A DNA stretch of 64,000 nt, taken from Chenopodium formosanum (taxonomy: Eukaryota; Streptophyta; Magnoliopsida; Caryophyllales; Amaranthaceae). The notes below the pieces were generated by a model that did not search any database, was not told where the DNA came from, and saw only the letters and a list, made by a program, of their open reading frames with translations. Below are positions 30,478 to 42,323 of this stretch, piece after piece. The stretch is taken from NCBI GenBank assembly GCA_024500155.1, contig CM044859.1, positions 43,880,003-43,944,002 on the forward strand. Reading direction: 5' to 3'. The position numbers were made by a program, and so were the translations under genes. Within the stretch, counting starts at the first letter, position 1; every line of letters starts with the position of its first letter.

Positions 30478-33156
30478 TTATGGGTAGTAATTCTTAAGTT
30501 GGTCAACATTTGTCATGTTTGAGAACTCATTGCCATCCATATCAGTTAGTTTTGCAGCTCTTCCTGATAGGATAATTTTGACAATGTATGGTCCACACCA
30601 ATTAGGCCTAAACTTGCCTCTTGGGTCTAAAACATTTTTCCTTAATGCTTTTAGGACCAAGTCTCCTACTTTTATATTTCTTATCTTGACTTTCTTATGG
30701 AAGTGCCTAGAGATACGGGGTTGATAACACTGAGTATGATGTAGAGCCTCTAGTCGCTTTTCACCAAGTAGAATTAGCTCTTCATACCTCGCTCTAGTCC
30801 ATTCTACTTCATCAAGTTTACATTCTAACGCAATGCATAGAGAAGGTATTTTTAGTTATACAGGTTGTACGACATCCATTCCATAGACTAAGGAAAATGG
30901 CGTATTCCGTGTTGATGATTGAATTAACGTGAGATAACCCCAAAGGGCAAAGTGGAGTTGGTCAGGCCAATCTTTGTAATTTTTTGTCATCTTCTTGATG
31001 ATTGTCTTTAGATTTTTATTAGTTGCCTCAACGACACCGTTTGCCTGAGGTTTATAGGGAGAAGAATGATGGTGTTTAATGCCATATTTTTGTAACAAAT
31101 CTTCACATTCTGCTTGAAAGTGAGTTCCATTGTCACTTATTATCTCATGTGGGACTCCATATAGACAAATGATGTTTCTTTCGATAAAGAGTGCTACATA
31201 TTTTGTAGTGATTTTAGCATATGACTTTGCTTCAACCCATTTAATGAAGTAATCAATTGCTACTAATATGTATTCATGGCCTCCTGTTCCTAGAGGAGTA
31301 ATTTTTCCAATGATGTATATTCCCCATGTGGAGAATGGCCATGGTGATGTGTAGGTGTAGAGTAGCGATGGGGAACATGTTGCAAGTTGGCATATATTTG
31401 GCATTTAGGGCATCTTCTAACATATTGATGACAGTTCTTATTCATGGTAGTCCAATAATATCCTTCGCGCATTATCTTTTTTACAAGCATTTTGCCATTC
31501 ACGTGCATTCCACATACCCCTTCGTGGACTATTCTCATAGACCTTTGGGCTTCCTTTTTGCCTACACATAGAAGAGCTCGACCTTTAGATACCCTTTTGT
31601 GTAGCTCATCGTTGATGAGCACATATTGGGAAGCCAAAACACTTAAGGCTCGTTTCGCCCTTTTGTTAGCATGTGGTGGATCTTCTCCTTTTGTGACGTA
31701 GTTCAGAATGTCCGTATACCAAGGTTCTTCCTCTTCTTATTCTTCCTCTTGGGTTAATTCATCATCCTCTATTGCTTGGATGTAAGCCGGTTTGTGTCTC
31801 TTTTCTATTGTTATAGGCATTTGCTCAATTTCCGTGGGAGTCCTAACCATTGACGCTAGTGTTGCCAAGGCATATGCAAATTGATTTCCTCTCAAGGCAG
31901 ATATGTGTATTCTACCTTTTTGAGTTGGTTTATGAGAGTTTCCAAGTAGGTTTGGTAAGGGGATAAGCTTTCACTCCTTACTTTTCATCTATTGGAGAAT
32001 TGATTGATAATCAGTGAAGAATCCCCAAAAATCCAAAGTTTCTTTACTCTCAATGCTAATGCTATTTCGAGGCCTACCTTGCATGCTTCATATTCTGCAA
32101 CGTTATTGGTAATGTCCAAATCTAGCTTTATTGAGATTAGAACATTTTCCTCAGCTCTTTTGGTGATACTAATAGAACTCCTACACCACCTCTCTTTTAG
32201 TTTGAGGCTCCATCGAAGTAGAGAGTCCAAGTATCATCTTCTGTGACCATCAAGTCTTTGTTTGGAAATAAATTCTCATGTATGAGCATGGGATCTTTTA
32301 TCGGAAAATCCGCTAAGAAATCGAAGACCACGAATCCCCTAATGGCCTTTTGAGGCATGAACCTTAAATCAAATTAGGCTAAGTTAACTATCCATCTTGA
32401 TATTTGCCCAATTAGTGTAGATTTCTCAAAAAGATACTTGAGTGGATCCATTCGAGATACTACAAATATTGTATGATAAACATGTAATGTCTTAACTTTG
32501 TTGTGGCCCACACAATTGCGAGGAACAATTTCTCAAGTGGTGTATAGCGTATTTCACACTCGAACATCTTCTTACTATAATAGTAGATGGCATATTCCTT
32601 TCCTTTCACTTCTTGTGCGAGCATAGCCGCCATTGTCTCCTTGGTGATTGTTAAGTACAACCTAAGGGGGATTCCTGGGAGTGCTCGTGCTAATACAGGT
32701 GGGTTAGCGAGATAAGATTTGATTTTCTCATAGGCTTTTTTACACTCATCGTCCCATATTACCGGCACATACTTTTTAAGCTTTTTGAATATTGGTTCAC
32801 ATATTATTGTAAATTTTGATATGAACCTACTTGTATATTACAACCGGCCAATGAATCCGCGAATTTGTTTCTCGGTTTTAGGCGATGGCATTGACATGAT
32901 TGCTTTAATCTTTGTTGGGTCTATCTCTATTCCTCTAGAGCTAATGAAATATCCCTAGAATTTTACTGAGGTAACTCTAAAAGCACATTTAGATAGATTC
33001 AACCTCATATAATATTTTCTTAATCTTTCCAAGAATTTTCTTAGAGCTACCAAATGCCCTAGTCGATCCTTTGATTTCATAATAATGTCATCTACAAAAA
33101 CTTCAACTTCCTTGTGCATCATGTCATGGAGTAAAGCAGTCGCTGCTCGTTGGTAA
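30478..33156 (-). pseudogene. RT (3' part), RNase H and integrase remnants of old Tat body 1
   Basis: In minus-strand order: the end of RT (33156-32830; matches the region after YQRAATALLHDMMHKE), first RNase H (32768-32460; its Asp position reads LYLTITKETM), second RNase H (32230-31985, keeping NNVAEYEA and FGDSSLIINQ), integrase zinc region (31637-31370) and core (31404-30856; ISDNGTHF and a GVVEATNK block), and the C-terminal end (30660-30478). Stops and frameshifts separate the pieces. It pairs closely with residues 1270-2120 of the intact polyprotein and supplies the reference for that protein's frame break. Confidence 0.85.
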
Positions 33157-34134
33157 TATTTGGGTTTTGTGAGTCCTACTCACTGCAGAAAAAACCCGAA
33201 CCAAGGATCACGCTCACAAGAAATAATATCACTATTGCATAAAATAAACACAAAAGGGCAAAATAGGAAATATACCTTTGTCGCGTGCTTCGCCCGACTG
33301 TAGGGCTCTTATTTGAAAGCTTAGCCCTAAAAACACGAAAGCCTCCGATAGAGGTCCACCCGCAAAAATAACTACCAGCTTTTAGGTCTGTTACCTCGAG
33401 GTTAGCGAGGTCCGACAAAAACCTGAGTATTATATGAGTTTAAGAGATTTTGCAAAATGCAATGCTCTATTGAACTAACCATGTGTCACCCAACCTTGAG
33501 CCCAAAGTTGGGTTCGGTTGGGCAACTTTCTTTTGGCCCGTGTCTATGACCCATCACCTGGGTCCACGGCCCTTGCCACATGCGCTGCCACGTGGCACGC
33601 TGCCACTTGATGGCTGCCTACGTGGTGGTTGCCACTTGGCGGCTTCCAACGTGGCTGCCACGTGCGCTTTCACGCGTGCTACCACATGGCGATTTTCCAT
33701 GTGTGCTGCCACGTGGTACGCTCCTACTTGGCCCGCTTTCCTAGCCTTTCGCGTGGCTAAGGATTTACTTGTTACTTGAAGTATTTTCCCGTCTTACCAA
33801 GTCTTAAATTTTGGCTCGACATTTGAGATTCTCCGACTTTCGGTTTCGACGCTCTAACCTTGAATTTCTGACGTCTAAATATTTATTACTCGGACGACTC
33901 ATTGATTCTTCCGAATTAATTCGTCGTGTCAGTTTGTTCATTGCTTGGGTGTGACCTGAAGGGTTCAGTCAAGATTAAGTTGTAATCTTTATTACACATT
34001 AATATTACTGATCGGAAGCGGCCTCCACCTAGGCATTCTGATTTCTTGACCTTACTGTATATATATTAGCTTTCTAATAATTCTAAACCCACTATCAGAG
34101 TAATACACTTGTTCGAAGGACACCATTCCTTTCA
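33157..34134 (-). repeat. 3' LTR of the LARD-like element
   Basis: On the minus strand it starts TGAAAGGAATGG and ends near CCAAATA. A TATA-like CTCATATAATACTC lies at 33438-33425. A cluster of CCACGTGG-like palindromes lies at 33570-33735, upstream of that box in the element's direction. Confidence 0.8.
33570..33735. promoter_or_regulatory. CACGTG-type motif cluster in the LARD-like LTR
   Basis: About twelve copies of GCCACGTGGC and variants have centres 11-15 bp apart (for example 33591, 33606, 33621, 33635, 33650, 33661 and 33712). CACGTG is the G-box core bound by plant bZIP and bHLH factors. The other LTR has a decayed version at 41770-41925. Confidence 0.65.
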
Positions 34135-37100
34135 ATCTCCCACTTGTCCTTCCAGACAAGTGAGCTTTCAGTGTATAGCCCCTTTCCTATGTCTCTTCAT
34201 GTATCTTTATGAACTATAGGGTAAGATTATTCGTCATCCCTATTACGTCCAGAAGTGTTTCTCGAAATTCGAGTTTCACTGTCAATAAGCAGATGATTTC
34301 TAAAATTCATCTGAGCACGACCATGCATTTTCACAATCTCGCTCTTCGAGGCCTTGTAAACAATAAGACATGTTTTCTATTGTTAGTAAGGGGACATTCC
34401 CAGTCTTGTAATGTAGCTTCTCTTACTAAGAGGACCTAGCCGCCTGATAGCCGTCGTTATTATCCCCAACTACGGCAGACGTGTGACCGACATAAAAAAC
34501 GGACAAGTACTCAAACAAGAGACCTCACAATACTCATGGTCAAGGAAAAGAATTCTGATAGCACTAATGAGGAATATACCTATGACGATTTTGAATCTCT
34601 TAAAGTACTCTCATAGGTCGATCCAGTATAGGTCTAAACCTATACCTGTGCAAATGATTTATGTCCTCATAGCATAAGAAACGGTGCTATAAATCATACT
34701 ACACACTAGTCTCTATTGTCATTAATCGTCCACAAAATAAATGACCTTGATTAGGGATTATTTTCGATTAAAATATTCAATGTTCACTTAATAGTTGTTT
34801 CTTAATTAACGACATTGTCTTGATACCCTATTTTGAATATTCTTTAAAATCGAATGGATTCATTATTTAATTCTAAACCACAATTAAACAGAAAACGGAG
34901 TGATAAAATTGCATGAAATTTTAAATTACTCCAAATTTTTAATGGTTCATCTAATGATAAATGGTTTTTCAAAATGTTTTAAGAGTATAAATCTTTATAA
35001 AACATCTATAGAAATCACACCCATATCTAATATGCTTGATTTCTTTCATGTAATTGTGAATTTTGTCGTTCACTTATTGCATAGGTTTAGTTATAACTAC
35101 TTTGCTAATCTTAGCATCTTCATTACTAATCACTTTCATAATAAGATGAGAAAATATCAGAATGTCATGGATTATATGTGATTTTGGATTTATTGTCTTA
35201 TTGATGGTTACAACTCATTTTCATGATTGAGACCTTCAACTTGAAAACCTATAATCATTAACGTTAAGCAACGAACTTTCTATAGAACATCTTCTTTATT
35301 ATTGTTATTAAGGCAACAATATTCTCAACATATATGTTAGTAGACCTTCTGATGATTCTTTGCTTGGGTTTCGACTCACAATGATTTTGGATACCCTAAT
35401 CACTTGTGATCATGGAAATTTACCTTAACTTTCCGCACATTATACATGGATGTACATCCATGTTACCATTTATCAAGCCACGACGCTTCTTACCTCGTGC
35501 TTACAAATAGCTTTCTTATTAAGGATTTCATCCCTAATTAAGGTTTATGCTTGCATCATCAATGCTCTAATCATATTTGTATCCATGCGTCAAGAACTCA
35601 TCCTCTAACTCACCTAAGTGTTTTTGATGTTCTTGACTATAATCTAATACTTAGATTCAAGTTGATTGTTACGATATACGTACTTCACATGCTCTAAGAA
35701 AGTAAGTTGTGTGACGATTCCGTATCATAGCTTTACATGATGGATTTAATTGTAGAATGATTCTAAATCTTTATCCCATCATTTTGACATTTTAGCTCAT
35801 TCAGTTTCACTGAGTCTTTGCTAAATTATTCGCTATGTGATATGGCTGAAAGTCTCTTACTAGAGTCTTTCTTGTTTGACTTAGTATTTAGCCTAGCTTA
35901 TACTTAGTTCAAACATTTACTTAGTTTTATACATATGGGTCGAAGGCCTTTCAAAGTCCTTCATGTTTAATATGGTAAATTCCTTTACTCGTTTAAACAT
36001 TTAATTAAGTCTATACCATAGAACTTAATTCCCAATTTTTATACTAAGTATAGCCTTTAGTTTGGTCCATTTCAAAATACTTTCAAATCTAAACATTTAG
36101 CACTTGATAGTTTTTTCACAATAGAGTTCGTAAACTTCTCGTTTGACCTTTACTTTTTCTTCCACTAATCTTCTTATTCATAAGAATTTCTATGTTTCTT
36201 CATAATTCAATCCTCTTATTAACTTTATGAGAAAACACATTCCCATTCCTATATGCAATGCTTCCTTTAATCCCATGATGGATTCCTTGAGCTTGCTTTC
36301 AAATCTAGCACTATTTAGATTTTCAAAACCCTTAGACTATTCCATAGTCACTTCTAAAATCCTTTTTTTGGAAGGCGGTTTTGGTATCTATTTTGCCATA
36401 TGTCATATGTTCAATTTTGCTAGATCATTTACGAAAAGACTTAAGCATTCCGATTGGTAAATAGGTTTGTGTTAAAATCAACTCCATGAATCTAATTATA
36501 TCCTTTTCAACTAATGTAGCTATGTATGAATATAAATTTCAACATTTGTTAGTTTTCTACTTGAAAACTTATTTGCAATCGATTGGTCTTTCACCTTTCA
36601 TGCAAATTAATCAAGTTTCGAACATGATTTTCAAACATGGGGTCTGTTTCGGATTTTCATGGCCTCTAACCATTATTCGGAATTTAGATTTGTCGTAGCT
36701 ATCTTACAATACATTATTCGTTTACTATCTAATAGTAAATAGTATGCTTGTAAGTTTTAGGTTTATATCTAACTTAATAGAAATTTATAGGATTCAATCC
36801 AAGCCTTTGGTAAATTATATACCTATACGGGGCAATTGTATTAAACACTGAGTTTCAAGGCGCTTCCAAAGCTCTTTTATTATGTTGATCTTACTCCAAC
36901 ATTTCTGATGTTTTATGAGTAATGAATTCTCTTTTAATGCGCTTGTAAATTCCTTTTGAGTATTTTTGATCAAGCATCCTCACGAAGTCCTTTTAAGGTC
37001 TTCTGAGATTCTCAGTTTTAGTTTGTTGCTAAGTTTGATGGTCATCGAGTTCATTTTTCTCCCACTTTTTGTTTCGGAAATGTGTTACTTTCAAGAAAAA

Positions 37101-40100
37101 CACCACTTATAGCAATAAACTTTATGTTCTCAATTAGGTTGTGGAGGTAATGCCCGTAGTCTCACTTGAATGCTTACAAAGAGACATGTATATTGTCTTT
37201 GGTTAGAAGTTCATTGTGAAACAAACAGTTAGCTCCCACTTGAGCAATCTTAGTCTTTATCGAGCCATTCAGCTCCAACTGAGCTACCTAGCTTCACTTA
37301 GCCGGTCAACTCCCATTGAGTCACTTAGCTCCCATTGAGACTAAGAGCCTTAGACATATACTTGAATAGAAGTTTAGAAGTTATTTCTATCCATAACTAA
37401 ATATGGCGTCCTTTCTTAGCTTCGACATTTTGTTTAGTGTAACATTAGTCATTTGGTCAAATCATTAAGAACTTTCTAGGAAGGGTTGTGAGCCATCATC
37501 GCTCGAGTCATTTTCAAATGACATCAAAGGTCTCCATGAGGACATACCATGTTCTTTGTGAAGGCTCAAGCAAACATCACTCGATCTAATCTAGACGTTT
37601 TGATATATTGCCAAGTCAATTGTGTACTTCACTGGACTCTAAAGCTACTCAGGTCAAGTTTGTTCACATTTGATGAATATTTCCATATTCTTTCATAATA
37701 TTTTGTGAAACGTTGAAGTAATTGAATACTCATTAGCTTCCGGAGTCAATTGTCTATATCAAGAACAATATCTCTCTGCTTTGTCGGTTATAACAAATAA
37801 GATTTGCTTGTCATAGAATGATTCCAAATCAAGCAACTATCAAGAGCCTATCGAATAGAGCCTTAAGTACGTTCTTGTCAATGTGATATTGCTAAATATG
37901 TTCAGAACGCAAATCATGCCCATGACTTGAACTTAGTAAGTTTATCATGTTAGGGAAATGTTTGTTTATAATCAAGCATTTCTTGACTCAACGCTTTGAT
38001 AACCATGCCATTCAAATATATTTGCAACTATTGCTTTTACTTTGAATGTGAGTCTTTCCGTGTGTAAATGGATCAATTGCTGATTATGGAACATAATAAT
38101 AACCATTACTTGTTCTAGCCTTTTGCTTAAAGGGTCTTTAAACAAAGCATACGACCATAGAACTTATGTAGCTCTCCTTGATTCATTATAAGCTTGTAAG
38201 TTGATAACTTAGCTTAACTTCAATAATTTGAGGTCACTTTCAAAGTGGAACACTCAAGCAGTATCCAATACTTGTGAAGATAACAAATTGCTAAGTTAAC
38301 TACAATAACATGAACTCATGGGTTTAAATGGAATCTTATTCCTTTTCTTCATACCTTGTTTCCTATATTTGTTATTGTACAATATCTCATAACCTTACTT
38401 TTTGTACCATTTATTTAAGTGCCTTGACTTTTACAATTTGTTAGGCATAATAAGGCACCTACTACGCCGTAAAAAAAAAAGTTCTATCTTTTCTTTCAAT
38501 TCACACTTGAATTACTACATCAATGAGTCCTACTCATTTATGCATGAAGCGAGAAGATACGTTGGTTGTCAAATATGTACATTTTGAGTTTGCAACTCAA
38601 TACTTCATGTTTTATCAAAACTCTAGTATTTTGAATACATGATGTCCAAACATCCTTTCGGACTTTGTTGTAAAAGTCATTTATGAGAATTGTATTTTAG
38701 AAATGCTTTTCCTTTCTTTGAGATCTATCCTCAAAAATTTCCTTTACAAATCATGGAAACAATATTATTTGATTTAGAATAATATAAATATAAGTGAAAA
38801 GTATAACCATTTATCAAGAATATAATAAGTTTGAAATTTAAGAGCATTCATAAGAACTTCATTCTTATTAAACGTCTTATTCACGCATAAAATTGTCTTT
38901 ATTTGACGAGAATAAGACGCTTCTAAGTTCAAAGGGATCAACGATTAATTAGGCATGATTTGGCTTATCCTACCACTTGATACCCCAAGGTAAGCAATTC
39001 TTTTCTAATGGCTCCATGATACTCTTGGTTAGATAATCGTCGCATCTAATGTGTCTTGACGATATATCTCTTTTGCCAGGACATGTATGGACTCCATCAC
39101 TCATATTGTTGAGTACAACAAAAACCAACATGCACACCCGGTGTGCCTTACGTTCCTTGGAGTAGTGATGGTACCTCGCTTTGGCGTAGCCCACCATTAC
39201 CCTCATTCGGTGTGCAAGTGTTGTTTTTGAAAGGCAAGTTTTCTCAATATTATTAGGGATCTAAGTTTTCTATGTTGGTTGATTTAAGTGAACTTAATTA
39301 ATAATCGCAACATAATGAAAACCTAAACATGAATATAACATATCATTCATATATAAGCACAAGCATAAATATATAAAGCATAAGTATAAGATGCATATTG
39401 GCAACTAGCATGACCCCTTGAATTAATCAAGTCTTTAAAAGGACTTCTCTTGCAATTTCAAGGTTTCGTCTTCCAAGAACCTTTGTCTTCAAGACTTAAC
39501 CAAAATTATACAACTACTAGTATCTACGACTAGGATTAATCTAAATATTAAGGTACAAAAATATTCAACGGCACGCAGTCCGTATTTAGATTTACAAAAA
39601 TACATCACGGCACGTAGTCCATATTTTTTTATCCTCATTGGGTCCCACTAGTTGCCATTTCATAAAACCTATGAGAGAATATACATTCCATTCATCCATT
39701 CACTATATGTGAATGGCCCATGCATTTTACAACGATAAATAAGTAATAATGAATTAAACAGGCGCCCGTACTAGTAACTAATCTAAGTGGTTAATCCGAT
39801 TAACACACCTAAATAAAACTAGTAAAAGTTGTTTAACCGATTATGTACTTGACGTAATTAATAATTGAAGCTCACACTAAATTCCCCATCCATCTTAATT
39901 AATCCAATTAATTAAGCCGGTAGAACCTAAAATTTGTCAAAAAAAAATTTGTCTATGCCGCTCAAAAACCGAGGCCTAGCCTTTAAAATTTTTAATTAAA
40001 ATAAACAAAAGTAATTAAAATAATTAAAAACGGCTTAAAATGCAAAACGTAGCCCAATGATTTTGGCTGTGTGCCCAACACCAAGCAATGAGCCTTGGTT

Positions 40101-41316
40101 TGCTAGGCACCAAGCCTCGGCTGGGGTGCAAGCTACTGCTCGCGCACACTTGCTGCTGTGTCAGGCTCGTGCTGCCTAGCAGCCATAGCCCCCACAGTCC
40201 TTCGCATACCCCGCCTACACGCACATAAAATCGAGGCGCCTCGCAGCCTCGACATCCCCATGTAGGTTGCGTGTGCAGCCCAGCTGGCCGAGAGCTTGCT
40301 TGGGGCTCTTAGGCCTCGATTTGTGTGCTCATGCCTTGGGAAAAAATCTCGATATTGTGTGACATTATTAATCAATTCTAAATTAATTTTAGAATTAATT
40401 TATTGAGGAAAAATGAAAATAATAACAAGTCTAACTTAAATAAAATTCATTCAAGTGCATTTTAAAAAAATAACTTCCAAGAACCATTCTTTAATTACAT
40501 TGGTTTAACTTGGTGCAACTAAATAAATAAGGCAATTTCTCATTATCAATTTAATCAATTTAAATTAAACTTGAGATTTTGACAAAGTAAGAGGGAGTTG
40601 GAAAAATATGAACTTTAATGTTCAAATGTAAAATCCAACTACTAACATTTGTGAATCCTCGAAAATTATATCTTCCAATATTAAGATAAACAAATTTCTA
40701 TCACAAAGTTTTAAACTTTATGTTGCCAATCAACCAAAATTAAATAAAATAATAAATTTCAACATAAAATTCATGGATTTAGTAGCTTTTAAAGTTTCAA
40801 TCACTTAACATAATTAAAGATTAAATCTTTAGCACTTTAGAAGCCTTAAAAAAAAAAAATTCACACTTTATGCAATTAATTTGCAATTATGTGAAAAATA
40901 AAACCAAGCTTTCAAACAAAAATTACCACCAAGTAATCATGCCTAAAGAGATTTAAAACTGCATATAAAATATGCATTGAACAAATTACATAACCACCAT
41001 AAGTATGCAATTAATTTTCACGGTTAAAAAACATAAAATTTTTCGTAAAAATGAAAAATGCATTTCTAGTCGTTATTTGGCTAAAAACCGAGTCCTAAAA
41101 GGGTAAAACTATTTCCAGAACGCCTTTTCCACCAAAAGTTCACAATTTTTGGGTCGAAATCTTGATTCGGGAGCTGAAGTCAGCTCTAATACAAGGTTAA
41201 AATGGAATAAGCGAGCTACTAATCTAATTAGCAACTTATAACCAGAAAAATTAAGCCATAAAAATACCTTGAAAAATATTATAATTAAAAATAAATGAGT
41301 AGGGCTCCGATACCGT
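34135..41316 (-). other. interior of the LARD-like element
   Basis: 7.2 kb of AT-rich sequence with stops in every frame; no frame exceeds about 95 codons and none resembles gag or pol. Near 37230-37340 short AGCTCCCATTGAG-like units recur. A GC-rich island at 40030-40330 has frames on two overlapping registers, which argues against a gene. Purine tract at 34135-34150 and PBS at 41303-41314 (minus strand). Confidence 0.55.
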
Positions 41317-42323
41317 TGTTGGGGATAGGTGAGTCCTATTTACCGCGGAAAAAACCCAAGCCAAGGATCACGCTCGCAATAAATAATATCACTAATGGAT
41401 AAAGTAAACACAAAAGGGTAAACTCGGAAATATACTTGTGTCGAGTGCTTCGCCCGACCGATTAGGCTCTTATTTGAAAGCTTATCCCCGAAAACATGAG
41501 AGCCTCCGACGGAGATCCACCCGCAAAAACGACTACCAAATTTTAGGTCTGTTACCTCGAGGTTAGCGAGGTCCGACCAAAACCCGAGTATTATATGAGT
41601 TTAAGAATTTTTGCAAAATGCAAAGCTCTATTGAACTCATCCTCAAGCAAAGAATTCTCAAGCCATGCTTGTGAACTAACCATGTTTCACTCAACCTTGA
41701 GCCCCAAGTTGGGTTCGGTTGGGCAACTTTCTTTTGGCCCGTGTCCATGATCCATCACCTCAGTCCACAGCCCTTGCAACATGTGCTGTCACCGTGGCGC
41801 GCTGCTAGTAATTGGTGGATGCCTACTTGGCGGCTGCCAACTTGGCTTCCACGTATGCTGCCACGCGTGCTTCCACATGGCGTTTTGCCATGTGTGCTGC
41901 CACGTAGCACGATCCTATTTGGCAAACTATCCTAGCCTTTTGCGTGGCTAGGATTTTACTTGTTACTTGGAGTATTTTCTAGTCTCACCAAATCCTACAT
42001 TTTGGCTCGACATTTGAGATTCTTCGACGCTCGGTTACGACGCTCCAAGCTTAAATTTTCGACGTCTAAATATTTATTACTCAGGCGACTCATTAATTCT
42101 TCCGAATTAATTCGTCGTGTCGGTTCGTTCGTTGCTTGGGTGTGACCCGAAGGGTTCAGTCAAGATTAAGCTGTAATATTAATTATACATTAGTATTACT
42201 GATCGGAAGCGGCCTCCACCTAGGCATTTCAATCACTTGACCTTACTGAATATATTAGCTTTCTAATAATTCTGAACTCACTATCAGAATAATACACTTG
42301 TTCGAAGGACACCATTCTTTTCA
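41317..42323 (-). repeat. 5' LTR of the LARD-like element
   Basis: About 1007 bp, clearly homologous to 33157-34134 but with many differences and indels, so the insertion is much older than the 18.6-kb element. Confidence 0.8.

Larger units (their letters stand above)
33157..42323 (-). mobile_element. 9.2-kb LTR element without recognisable genes (LARD-like)
   Basis: Direct repeats at 33157-34134 and 41317-42323 bound the unit, with near-matching target duplications ggtaa (33152-33156) and agtaa (42324-42328). It interrupts the RT gene of old Tat body 1 between codons corresponding to ATY and QRA. On the minus strand a methionine-tRNA-type PBS (GGTATCGGAGCC) follows the 5' LTR, and a purine tract (AAGGACAAGTGGGAGAT) precedes the 3' LTR; both are typical of Ty1/copia. 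The 7.2-kb interior shows no gag or pol. Confidence 0.75.

Noticed and set aside
40024..40375. Two overlapping GC-rich frames in the LARD-like interior
   Set aside because: They overlap in different registers, resemble no known protein, and the surroundings are full of stops.
33157..42323. Integrated pararetrovirus, suggested by the methionine-type priming site
   Set aside because: It has true LTRs and target duplications, and no coat, movement or polymerase sequence is visible.
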